Below, piece after piece: positions 36,966 to 47,790 of a stretch of 64,000 bases of DNA. The stretch comes from Megachile rotundata (lineage: Eukaryota; Arthropoda; Insecta; Hymenoptera; Megachilidae), in assembly GCF_050947335.1 (NCBI RefSeq), contig NC_134991.1:7440001-7504000 (forward strand), given 5' to 3'. The notes under the pieces are model-generated. The model was not told where the DNA came from. It saw only the letters and a program-made list of their open reading frames with translations, and ran no database searches. Positions within the stretch are counted from its first letter, which is position 1. Each line of letters opens with the position of its first letter. The position numbers were made by a program, and so were the translations under genes.

Positions 36966-39281
36966 TCAGTATTCCTCTTCGTCTTCTCCCAGGATGCTGT
37001 ACGAATGCAACAGAAAACTGGTGATAGAAAATACAACAGGACCTCTTTGTCGAGCTACATCGAGAAGTATTACTTCAAGGAACTATCTTCAACTTGGAAG
37101 AAATAGAAAAACAATTGTTTAATATTTTATTCTTGACGCATCTGCTGTGTCTTCGTTCTCCACTAAGTAGACTTGCACATTTTACTTGAGTCGCAATTTT
37201 TTTTTTATTCACATCAAACTTTTAACGATAGTTGACGCACTTATAAGAATAATTGAAACTTATAAAGTTTCTTAAAAGTTGTAAAAATAATTTATTTGCT
37301 ATAGCAATGTTACTAGGAAATAGAATGGTCTTCTGAGGTCAATCATCGCTGTAGTCAACGCATGTAATTTAAATAATTTTCTAGGACTTTTAGAATAATT
37401 TTGTTAATGAGATGAAATGATAATCAAAGATTGCAAGTTTTCGATACTTCCTCGAAGCAATTTGAAAGTCACAATAGGTTATAGTTTCTTCTAGCCACAC
37501 TGGGCACTGCATACATACACGTTACTTACTCTTCCTTCCTGGCGTACTTGTCAATCAGATTACGGCCTGGTCCTCCGCAAGTTTTGCCCATCGGTGGGCA
37601 GTACCAATAACACAACACACCAAGGGATACCGCGAAAAGAACGATAGGCACTACCAAGGCTAGAACGAGGTGCCTCAAATTTTCGTCCCAAGAGTACCTG
37701 AAAACATCCACAAAAATCAAACATTGATTTTTATTATAAAATATACTTTACATAAATGCGACAGTAGAAACGGACTGAAACTGTTACTTCAATTTAACTA
37801 ACTTTCTGTGAAATTCTGTAAAATATTTCCAATATGAATTATTCAATTATTGCTCTACAAATGATATCTTCAAAATGTTCTCATTATTATATGGTATATT
37901 TTCATAGCAGCATCTTGAGGTAAAAATTCATATACCTTGAAAATTAGGAAATAATATTTTTAAACAAAACTTCCAAATCAGTTAACGAGTATATTTAGAA
38001 AATTGTTGAAGTTTCTAATAAATTTTGTAACATTGTTTATCATAGTATATTGACAAGCTCATATGAATTCTCATAATACACGACTTCAATTTGAAATTAA
38101 AAAATGACACTTTGAAAATACAGAAAGAAATGTATTCAGAGAGAGACTAACAAAGTTTCTCACAGAGCAGTATATTAATTTCGAACTTATTGATCCATCA
38201 TGTTCTGCATAGTATGCATCAAACATGAGACATTTCGTGCTTGCACAGTGCTCACGAACGAAGTATGTATAATTATACCTTGCGACGACAGTCTCGGGGT
38301 GTGTTCTGCTGTAATAACACGGAAATATCTTCCCCATGTTCGAGTATCCGAATTTCTTCGCAAAATCAGAACAATTCACCCTAGGTGGATAACCGCAGCC
38401 TTCCGTGTTCACGAAGAATTTCGTGTCTGGAACGTCCCATGGGATGGAACCTAATGGTTTCGCCACGAATTCTTCGAAAGTCAATCTTGTATAGTTGACT
38501 CTGATCTGATGGCAACGAAGTGCGGCGCTGGTACAACCTGCGATATTCATTTCGTAATTAAAACCAACCCTCGTTCTTGACATTTGCGTGAGATGTCTAA
38601 TGCATATTCATTCAACATCTTTGAACATGATTCATACATCAATTTTTACATTCTGATACCTAGACTAAATCCCACTTGAAGTGGGATAAATCTATCTTGA
38701 AATCTGATTTGAAGTAACAAGTAAATCTTCATGTTTCTTTTGAGTGACTATTTAAGAAATTTGATAGACAAAATTTTTAATCAGTCACCACTGCATTTTT
38801 AATCAAAGTTACCACTGCAGAGACCACTGTATGAAAACAAACTATATTCGTAATTTGATCTGTATGAAATATGAACAATCTTGAAACTAAATATGTGCAA
38901 AAGTCAAAAATAGTTATCTGAGAAAGTATCACACAGAGATATGTGTAGAGTCATCAAACAAAATAGAAAAGTTTGAATAAAGATGAAAGTCGTACCTTCC
39001 CTACAGCTTGCCCACGAGCAGTTTTTCAGTCCCTCGGCGTAAACGTGATCGGTGACAACGCAGGCTACGGCGTGAGGAGAGAAATCGGCCAAAATGGTGG
39101 AAATGGCAGGTTCCACGACGAAGGGTATTAAGAAAAGAAAAGCAAATACGGCAAGAATGGCCGTGGTGCCCAGACAAAGAGACGTGTAGAACTTGGCCTT
39201 TTCCACTAAAGACGCAACTTCCACCACCGGTAGCACCCCGCCCATGGTGCTGGACTTGGTGTCCTCTTCCTGGGCACCCAT
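36966..39281 (-). CDS. Short TipE-family subunit (TipE/Teh1 type), 238-247 aa or longer
   Basis: Sodium-channel auxiliary subunit lacking the long loop of the other two. Exons on the minus strand: 39281-38996, 38537-38279, 37697-37530, with a candidate fourth at 36996-36966. Junctions GAAG|GTACG..GCAG|GTTG and CAAG|GTATA..TCAG|GTAC join in frame. TM1 is near residues 34-57 (FLFLIPFVVEPAISTI) and TM2 near 191-213. The loop carries NCSWASCREGCT, a GCGYPP cysteine block and PCYYS, hallmarks of fly TipE and its closest relatives rather than of the SCGEWC paralogues here. The stop of exon 3 (KEE, 37528-37526) overlaps a strong donor GA|GTAAGTAAC; splicing to 36996 instead gives an acidic tail ending EEEY. 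Start choice: ATG at 39281 is the first in-frame ATG, but the open frame continues acidic (SDPNNEAIIDSDES) up to a possible acceptor at about 39330, so an upstream coding exon is likely. The stop of the unspliced form is at 37526. Confidence 0.85.
37204..37209 (-). promoter_or_regulatory. Candidate intronic poly(A) signal of the short TipE-family gene
   Basis: TTTATT on the plus strand is AATAAA on the minus strand, about 320 bases after the exon 3 stop (37526) and before the candidate exon 4. It would suit an mRNA ending in the unspliced KEE form. Confidence 0.35.
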
Positions 39282-39341
39282 GATGACCGTCGACTCGTCG
39301 GAATCAATGATTGCTTCGTTGTTTGGGTCGCTGGGACCCAA

Positions 39342-41057
39342 TTACCAAATTATAAAAATTTCTCTGCCTCCAGGGGCAACGAGACTCTTGTAACCGGTTG
39401 AAAAACGTGTCGTGTTCGTGTGACTTTGTTTCTCTGATCCGAAATCTTCGAATGATTAACTTTTCGAACTTAAAACTCCTGTATCACCGTAGGCCGAGCT
39501 TCTAAACTTTATAGCAGGTTCAAGGTTTACTTTGAAAAGATTCAGGTGAAACGAAGCGACAAATCGTCAAAGAGCTTGTGTGTTGTATGGCGATTATCGG
39601 TGCAGCGATTGTCTCTGATCGATCATATACCAGCAAGGCACGTCCTTCGATCCTCAAAGTGTACGGCGTGTAGAATGTGGTGGTTACAACGTTTGCTTAG
39701 TCTCGATACGCGCAGGCTATATGTAATAAGATGGTTTCTTATCTACTGTCACGGCGAATCAATCAGAAAAGGGGGACACTTAAAAAGCTACCGACGAAAC
39801 GTGTCACGTGTGAAAGACGCCGAATTGTCTGGTTCCAGTTTCCGTCGTAATCCGAAAAAGTATATCTCAATGGTCGAGTCCGAAGTATTTCAGGATCTCC
39901 TTTTGTCGGCAGAAGAGAGAAACAGGCGAGAGCTGGGTGTCGTATAAACAGTTCGAAGCAATCGTTCGATCGATCCACGTGCGTTTTATAAGTATGTCTT
40001 TCTTTGTGTGTCTCTGTGTGTGTGTCCGTTCAACACGATTTTACGTTTAAAAAAACAAGCACGTGTGCTCTCGAATATGTTTGTGTGTACAGGCAGTGCA
40101 ATTAAGAGAAATCTTTGCTTTGATACGTTTTCTCTTCACCGTGTTTTTGCTCTCTCTCTTATTTTTTTTTGGCTCGTTTTCTTTTTTCTCGATGCTTAGC
40201 TTTTTTTTGCTGAACTGTGTTTGTTGTATGCTTTTGAGTATTTTTTTGCTTTTTGCAAGATGAGAATTTTAACCACGCGTTCCCCCCCTCCCCACACCTT
40301 AGTAATGCCCGCGCAGGGAGAATATCGACTGACGAGCCGGACTCTCCTCCAGGAGGGGAATGCCTGTGAACAAACAAATGTTTTAATTAACCATTTTGTA
40401 GTTCCTTTGACACGTTTAAAAATTATTAGGCTGTTCGAGTCTTTGGTTAACTCTTTTTAAATCACACTTCGGGGCAACGAATTTAATTATTAGATTCATG
40501 ACTACTATATAAGAAATATGAAGGATCATTGTCAAGTTATGTTTCAAAGAAAAAAATGCAAGTACTTAATTATTATATTCGTAGCAATAAGGAATTGCTC
40601 CTGAAGACTTGTACTATCAGTACATCAAAAATTCTGAAACTACCTAGTCAATTTATATGAGGAGAAGTCTTGAGACATTTGAAAAGATACTTCCACGTCT
40701 ATAATGACGATAAATTTCATTAACAAGATTATTTAGGGTTAAAAATTGTGTAAGGCTGTTTAAAATTATGTAAGGTCTAGGTTGAAAATTATGTAAGACC
40801 ATTCAAATCTTTGATTACCTCTTGTTATAAAATGTTTTAACACCGCAGTGTTTATCTAACTGTTAAATCGATAACAATAAAAATTATTCCTATAGAAATG
40901 CTAAATTATAGAAACTAATCAATTGAAGAAGTGCAAACATTTCCTGCAGACAACCAGATACTTCCAGAAGTATAAAATCTTAAATCGTCCAAGGACGTTA
41001 TCCAAAAAATGTGAAAAATCGTTCGAGGGTTGTTGAAAAGTCCTTACGTGACGGATC
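39342..41057. other. Spacer between the short and the intronless TipE-family genes
   Basis: No supported coding gene. On the minus strand a strong acceptor (TTTGTTTGTTCACAG, ending about 40365) is followed by 62 open bases and AAG|GTGTGG, which could be a small 5' exon of the short gene, but this is speculative. A TTTT-rich stretch lies at 40150-40260. 40460-41057 is AT-rich and probably contains the 3' UTR of the intronless gene. Confidence 0.35.
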
Positions 41058-42398
41058 TCAGAGAGACATAGCAGAGTTTCCTCCGCCAGCATCCCCTAGG
41101 TTACCCGAAGCGCTCTTCTCTATCGACCCATGTGCCCCGACGGTGCCCTTGAATCTCATCTTGGCATCATCGCCGACCACTACGGTCCTCTGACAAAAGA
41201 TCAGCGTCAGACAACTGACGACGAACAGAATACTAGGCAACAATAACGCGATCAAGAACTCCTTGTAGGTGTTTTCCAAGTTGAACCGGGACACGACTAT
41301 GCCGGTGTTGCTTTCCGCGTAATAACAAGGAAATCTAGCGCGTGCGTTATGATCGGACCCGTCCTTTCCATATTCATGAAGGAACTCCTTGCACTCCTCG
41401 CGAAGGGTGTTGACGCAACCTTCCAGATTGATCAGCAGGCGACTTTCGTTAGCGATGATGAGGTCCTGTTCGGGTGGAGCGACCATTCTAGTTTCGTCCA
41501 ATGGTTTGGTGGCGAAAATGTTCAGATAAGACAAGTAGGTGAAGTTGGTCAGGTCAGTTAGCAGGTCCTTCTCCAGAACCGAGCCGTTGATGCAATCCAC
41601 AGCCTCGACACCTAGGGTGGAGTTGAAAATCCCGTAGCAGGACGCCATCATCACGTCTCCGCGGTCCTCGTGCCAGATCTCTCGATTCGTCTGCACGTCT
41701 ATAGCCCTCTCGCACTGACTCAGGTACACTTTATCGCCGCTCAACAGGATCATGTTCTTGTTCCTGGTCGGGATGTCCACACACCTGCGGTCGCAGTTAT
41801 ACGGGGTCCTGATTCTCTCGCAGGTACCGCGGTTGCAGTTGAACAGACCGTCTATGTCTATGCAGGTGATCTTTCCTCGTCTACCGGAACACTTCATGGG
41901 CGGATCGGTGTCGTGGAATATGCATTCGAACGCGTCGGTTATGTTGATACACACCCCGGACGAGCAGTTGAACGTTCCGGTCAAATTGCGGCACTCGTCC
42001 GCGATGCATTTCGATTTCTTCGCGTTCTCCTGATCGATACCGTAGCAAGTCTTGTTGGTGGTGTTGGTACAGTTCGCCAGCAAGATCGTGGAACCGTTCC
42101 TGCGGAGGTTCACGTGGATCTGAACGCAGGGGCCGGACGTCTTAGAGAGACACCACTCTCCACAGCTACCCCATTCGCAGTTGTCCGCGTTTACCGCTCG
42201 TATTGTCGTGCACATCACCGGCACCTCGCTGATGCCAGATTGAAACGCTCTGGTGCTGGGCATGTAGATCGCCACGGTAAGGTAGACCAGAGCTACGGAG
42301 GACAGAACTGCTGTCATCTGACAGATGCATATGGTCCCGCAGATCCGACCGTCTTGCGGCGGGATCACCAAGTTCTCCACTGGCACTTGCTTCGGCAT
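41058..42398 (-). CDS. TipE-family sodium-channel auxiliary subunit, intronless, 446 aa
   Basis: A single uninterrupted frame encodes a two-pass membrane glycoprotein. TM1 lies near residues 25-45 (VYLTVAIYMPS) and TM2 near 381-402, with short cytosolic ends. The roughly 335-residue extracellular loop holds many cysteines in paired blocks (WGSCGEWCL, CSSGVC, CNRGTC, CDRRC, INLEGCVNTL, FPCYY) and numerous N-glycosylation sequons (e.g. NCTNTTN, NLTG, NESR). The tail contains VGDDAKMR, shared with the five-exon gene, and ends AMSL. Family role: modulates surface expression and gating of the Para sodium channel. It matches the 461-residue paralogue throughout but has none of its four introns, which suggests origin by retrotransposition or intron loss. 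The start ATG (42398) gives an N-terminus aligning with the paralogue. A 255-codon plus-strand frame is only its antisense shadow. It is probably one of Teh2, Teh3 or Teh4; I cannot say which. Confidence 0.96.
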   Translation of the reverse strand: MPKQVPVENLVIPPQDGRICGTICICQMTAVLSSVALVYLTVAIYMPSTRAFQSGISEVPVMCTTIRAVNADNCEWGSCGEWCLSKTSGPCVQIHVNLRRNGSTILLANCTNTTNKTCYGIDQENAKKSKCIADECRNLTGTFNCSSGVCINITDAFECIFHDTDPPMKCSGRRGKITCIDIDGLFNCNRGTCERIRTPYNCDRRCVDIPTRNKNMILLSGDKVYLSQCERAIDVQTNREIWHEDRGDVMMASCYGIFNSTLGVEAVDCINGSVLEKDLLTDLTNFTYLSYLNIFATKPLDETRMVAPPEQDLIIANESRLLINLEGCVNTLREECKEFLHEYGKDGSDHNARARFPCYYAESNTGIVVSRFNLENTYKEFLIALLLPSILFVVSCLTLIFCQRTVVVGDDAKMRFKGTVGAHGSIEKSASGNLGDAGGGNSAMSL

Positions 42399-43110
42399 CG
42401 TGCCGAATCTCTTGTTGGATCACCAAGAGGATCCTGATGTCGAGGAGCGATTAACTATCCCGACAGTTTACATCCTACATCCGATCATCGCCATTTCACT
42501 GTGTTTTTCTACATCATGGTTACAGCTGACCCACTAATCTCGATGATTACTCTTTTGTATTCTTTATAAATTACTCAAATTATCAGTTTCCTGCGTTGTA
42601 CGTACCACCGGCCATGGAAATAAACGGTCTAAACGTTTGATCAACAATTTCTTTGTTGCACCGTCACATTTGTAGCGTTCTAGTCGCTGTCACCACCCTA
42701 GCTAGTTTTTCTCCTGATCCTCGATACGTTGTGTTAGGTCCAGATCGGTCGCTGGAGAATCTTGACGATTTCAGAGGCTCACCAGGATTTGCATCGCGAT
42801 TTTGATCAATTCCACGTCAGAGTTTCTCGCAAGTTCGAGCCACGGCGTTCTTTTTACAGCAGGACGAGGCTGGCCGCGCGCGTGTTCTGCTTTCGGTCGC
42901 TTTGCGCCTCGTGTGGGGTGCGCGGCCGAGAAGCTCGAACGGCAACGCGCATCGATCGATTGCTCGAGCATGCGCACTGTCGAACTGCAACGACGCCGTA
43001 CATTGCCGCATTTGACGTCATTGGTGTACCACTGTGCCATCAGGAAGATTCCTGTTGCAGGATAATCGTCCAGAGATGGCGGGATCCGCCGGATCCAGCG
43101 GCAAGAAACT
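42399..43110 (-). promoter_or_regulatory. Putative 5' UTR with intron and GC-rich promoter of the intronless gene
   Basis: 42780-43110 is GC- and CpG-rich, unlike the AT-rich DNA around it. On the minus strand it ends in CCTG|GTGAGC (last exon base 42783), a good donor. A possible acceptor GACATCAG|GATCC lies about 45 bases upstream of the ATG at 42398. This suggests an untranslated first exon plus a roughly 330-bp 5' UTR intron. The overlapping frames on both strands (64-150 codons) have no recognisable domain. Confidence 0.35.
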
Positions 43111-44479
43111 GTATCGTGACGCTTCTTGCTAAAAACTACTCGTGTTTTAATCGAATTTCAATGTGCGATGTACAACTTCGACTTCAGGGATTTTTATGTC
43201 TTCTGAGGTTCTGACTCTTCTATCAAATTCTTTTGAATTTTTGCACGCGTGTTTATTTATTTAGCACATGTGTTTTATTAGTATTTTATTCCAAAATTTC
43301 AGCACTTAATGAAATGATCTAAAATTTAGAAAAGAGTAAAAAATCTATAATTCTAGATTTTAAGTTTGTTGATAAATCTTGTCTGTGGTTTTGGATGCTG
43401 ACAGTTATTTTGAGTATAAATTATTTTCAATTTTGAAACACGTGTGTGACTCATTTTCTGTTGCCTAGAAATTCAAGTACATAACAAAATAATTATCACT
43501 ATATTATATAAAAGATATAACTATAAAATTCACGGTACAAGCTCAAATCTAAATTTAATAAATAAATTTATCTAAATAAATTTTTTAAAAGGAAATCATA
43601 ATTACTATTCGAATAATGGAGTTTCAGGAGATATTTGAAATTAGATGTACACTAAATGAAAAATGTATATCTTTCCTGTTGATAGCAATATTTTAATCTA
43701 AGAGTATTTCAAGCATAGTTATTTTCTACGAGCTCGTTATTTGTAGCAGGAAATCGATGTTATCGTTATGCTGCATGTAAATGCATACGGAATAAACATT
43801 ACACGAATGCGTTCTAGGTGAAACTAGGTCGTACATTCAACTTCTTTTAATGAAGCTTAGAATTTTAACATGAACAGGTTGCATTTCGTTCTTGTTTCGC
43901 TTTTTAATCGCGTACGTTCCAACATTGAAGTGTCATAATGCAGTACATAAGAAAAACAATTAAAATTTCCAGCATAAACCATCAAAATTCTATTGTAGTA
44001 TATTTTCAATTATGAATTTTCCTATGTAATTTCCTACTGTTAAATTTTGATGTGTTTAAGATGATGTACATTGCAAATTTTAAATACATGAATTTAGTAT
44101 TAAATTGAATTTAATATTAAAATGTTCGTCGTAATATAATTCTGCAATAATGAAAGTCATGTTAAAATTTCGTTGATTATACTGTTAGCTAAATATTTGA
44201 AGTTTACTATTAGCAAATATTAATATTTCATAAAAATAGAATAAGAATTCAATTAAACGTAAAAGTTGTTTTAATGTAAAATTATTAAACGAGGAAAATA
44301 TCGTAATCCGTAATTGCAGAAATTTCTAAAATTCAACGAAAATTGCATCGTGGAAGTTATCGAATTTCTTCGTGAACTTATCGAACCCAATGCATTAAAA
44401 CTTTAACTTCAAATATTGAATCCACGAAGAAAACTAGTTTATTTTCCCTTTGAGATTATCAGCTCGCGACACGAATCAA
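43111..44479. other. Non-coding AT-rich DNA
   Basis: No array, no supported frame. Confidence 0.45.
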
Positions 44480-45115
44480 CTGTGACACAGTTTTCCTCGC
44501 CATAGGTCTTTCAGACCAGGTGACACAGTTTGAAGAGCAAGCGACAGTACGAGACAAAACCAGCGTACGACCGCTAACGTGTAATTAATAGCGTTAAAAA
44601 GCTCGTTCTCTTTCAATGTTCAAATCACATCATGCACGTATTTCGTAATTTAAACTCGAGCAAAATTCGAGGCTGGAATTTTCCTGGTGCGATTAAATCC
44701 CTGGCCGAATTTTCGTAATATTCGAAGGAGCGAGCTAAAACACGAGAAGCTGTAATAACGGCAATTACGGTAGTCTGGAAATCTCTCATGGGGTCGTAGC
44801 ACTTTCTTCGACGTCGTGAAATAAGAATAAAAAACGGAAGAGTTCTTTTTCAGAACGCTGCGTGGTAATCGTACAATAAGAGCGAGCGACGTGGAAACTC
44901 GGTTTTTTCTTCATCGCGAAATTAAAGCCAGTATCGCGATAACGCGTGCTAACCGAGAAGCACCACTTAAGTATCAACCTGGCATTTTCCATAACATGTA
45001 CGCTCCAGTTTTTTTAATTCTCGCGAAATTGAAGCCACTATGGAGGTTGTGACACAGTTTCCGTTCGCGGCAGGACCTTAACTACGGTTGACACAGTTCG
45101 ATGCGCAAGCAACGG
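44480..45115 (+). repeat. Two-copy TGACACAGTTYGAWGMGCAAGC block
   Basis: Each copy has two GACACAGTTT-type words. Copy one has GTGACACAGTTTTCCTCG at about 44482 and GGTGACACAGTTTGAAGAGC at about 44519. Copy two has GTGACACAGTTTCCGTTCG at about 45049 and GGTTGACACAGTTCGATGCG at about 45087. Each is followed within 60-130 bp by a TAACGTGTAATTAAT or TTAGCGTGTAATGTGG-like word. The 565-bp spacing and matching order suggest a diverged duplication. Confidence 0.6.
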
Positions 45116-45925
45116 AAAAAGAGAGGACGAAGAAAAAAGAAGAAGCAGAAAGAAGAAGAGGTGGAGGAGGAAATAGAAGGCACAACGCGTTAGCGTGTAA
45201 TGTGGTTTATCGAGCGTTAGCCGCAGACGGTGTGGCGCCTGCAGCTTTACACCTTGTTGTTTGAGATCTCGACGCTACGCGTATCGACCGTCCTTTGCAA
45301 TTCTGTGTACTATATAATCGAGAATTTTAAGTTCTTTTGTATCTGCAAACATCGTGTCAGATATCACATTCTCCTTAATGAGAAAATACATAGCGCTGTT
45401 GTTAACTCTTTCGGTGCATGTTTTACGAAAGATTTTAACACGATGAGAAATAGTGGTACTCATGAATGATGTTGCACGTTAATATTATTATTAATAACTT
45501 GGAAGTTTAATAGTGATAGGTTGTTTATATTTTTACTGTTACTTTTTGTCACGTCTGTAATTGATCTCTTGCACTAGTTTAACGAGTCTGACGCACTCTT
45601 TGCGTCACTGACAGCTGTAATTAATTTTACTCGAACTTTTGATATGCACTTGAGAGTTCAATTATAATTTGCATAGTCAACGATTGCATGATACCAAGTT
45701 GATATAACTCTTCAACTTTCTTTGTCTGTTTTAATATTTTAGCTGTGATTATCAAATTCAACGACCAGCATGGCAGTACTCGTGATAATATTTTAATACT
45801 GTCATGAAAGATCGCGAATATATTGTAGCAGAATTTAATAATTCATAGCATTCATTAATTTGAAAGTAGCTAATTGTTGGGAATAATCGTTGGGACTCAT
45901 AAATATTTCAGCTTGAATGTTTGTC
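45116..45925. other. Non-coding DNA
   Basis: A purine-rich run lies at 45106-45180 (AAGAAGAA type). The rest is AT-rich with no supported gene. Confidence 0.4.
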
Positions 45926-45929
45926 TATT

Positions 45930-46300
45930 TCTGAGTTACAAATACGTAAATTTGTGAATGTGTGAACATGTGAACATGTGAGCGTGTGAATCTTTGAATA
46001 TGTGAATATGTGCATATGTGCATATGTGAATGTGTGAATGTGTGAATGTGTGAACATGTGAGTGTGTGAATCTCTCAATGTGTAAATATGTGAATATGTG
46101 CACATGTGAATGTGTGAATGTGCGAACGTGTGAATGTGTGAATGTATGAATCTGTAAATATGTGAATGTGTGAATGTCTGAAAGTATGAATGTATGAACG
46201 TGTGAATCTTTGAACTTGTGAATTTATAAATCAATGAAACTGTGAATGTGTGAATTTGTACATATGTGAATATGTGAATATGTGAATCCCTAAATTTCTG
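45930..46300 (+). repeat. TGTGAATG 8-bp array
   Basis: Octads TGTGAATG, TGTGAACA, TGTGCATA and TGTGAGTG follow each other for about 360 bp. A 108-codon His/Ser/Thr/Ile-rich minus-strand frame is its by-product. Confidence 0.95.
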
Positions 46301-47339
46301 AACCTATAACATCAGACATGTCAAAAATTGTAAACTTATAAAACGATCAATATGAAAATTTCTATACCATCAAGCTCAAAAATTAACAACTTCAAAATTC
46401 TCTTAACTTCCAAACAGAAAGTCTTCCATCCAGTAAACGTAATATAAAATTAACGAAACAACAATGAAAGCAAATGCACGTAAATACTAAATATTCACAA
46501 ATTTATAATTTGTCGCCTACACACCTAGCACAGTCATAGTCTCGAAACCCCATTAAACTCCCATTTTCTCGACGATTTACCTTCCGAACCTGAATCGAAG
46601 GATACAGCCCGTTTTAAAGTCGTCACTAATTACACTCGACGTTTCGTGCGTCTCTCCTTTGTTCTTGTTGGTCCCGCCTCTAGTTAAGCAAGCGCAGCAC
46701 TTTTCGTCTCTTTTGTTTTTGTTCACCCTGTTCCTTTTTTTCGTCGCGTCGCGGTGCTCGTTAAACGAGCGCCACCCTTTCGCGCTCTCCGCCGCTGCCG
46801 GCATAAATATTTCGGTGTAAACTCCCTGTTTGTCTGATTTATGGTCGAGTCGCGCTCGGAAAATTCTACTCGATCGCTTCGTTCACGCATTTTTATTTCT
46901 TATACAGATCGATCGCTCGAGTTCGTTCACATCCCGGGAGAGCTACGTTTTAACTTGAAATTTTTATCGCCTGCTATTTATCGACTGAATCGGTTTTCCC
47001 GTTCGATTCGTTCGTGCGACGAGTTCGAAGATACTGCTTATTGAAGATGAAATCGCTCGAGGAAACTCTTGGTGCGACGTGTGCCACGAGAAATGGAAGA
47101 TTATATCGGTTTCGTGAATCGTTATAGGGTCAAGGGATAGACGTTATAGAAGAAGATTGAACATTATACTCATACCGATGTAGTGGAGTACCGAATGAAT
47201 TTAAACCGCAGTTGTAAAGATGTCTGACATTCATGATGGATGACTTCGGTTTAAGATAAATCGAAACTATAAAGATTTGTTGGCATTAACGAGAATACTG
47301 CATTAGTCAAGAATTGTTCGAGTTTAAGTTTTTACTGAT
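46301..47339. other. Non-coding DNA with a GC-richer patch
   Basis: 46570-47050 is less AT-rich, with opposing 75- and 67-codon frames that show no recognised motif. It could be regulatory. Nothing is firmly supported. Confidence 0.35.
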
Positions 47340-47790
47340 TAAGGTTTTACTATTATGAAAAGATTGTTATTATGTATTTTATGTTAAGGACGAGTTGAGG
47401 TTAAAATTTTAGGTTATGAAAAAATTTTTATTATGTATTTTATGTTATGCACTTGAGGTTTAATACTTTATGTTATGAAAGGATTGAGATTATATATTTT
47501 ATGATATGAATGAATTGAGGTTAAATATTTTATGTTATGAAAGGATTGAGATTATGTATTTTGTGTTATAACTGAATTGAGGTTAAATTTTTAGGTTATG
47601 AAAGGATTTAGGTTAAATATTTTACATTATGAAAGGATTATAGATTTTATGTTATAAAAGTGCATATTTTATGTTATGAAATATTTGAATTTTTATACTT
47701 TGTGTTATGAAATAATTATGTTATATGAAACAACTGAGACTATATATGTCATGAAAAAATTGTGTTTATATATTTTATATTATCAAAGAA
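47340..47790 (+). repeat. Repeat around TTTTATGTTATGAAAGGATTGAG
   Basis: The block ATATTTTATGTTATGAAAGGATTGAGGTTA recurs about ten times between 47350 and 47770 at irregular 30-60 bp spacing with progressive decay. Confidence 0.85.

Noticed and set aside
41670..42437. 255-codon open frame on the plus strand
   Set aside because: It lies antisense over the intronless TipE-family gene and has no motif. It is a shadow of constrained codon usage on the minus strand.
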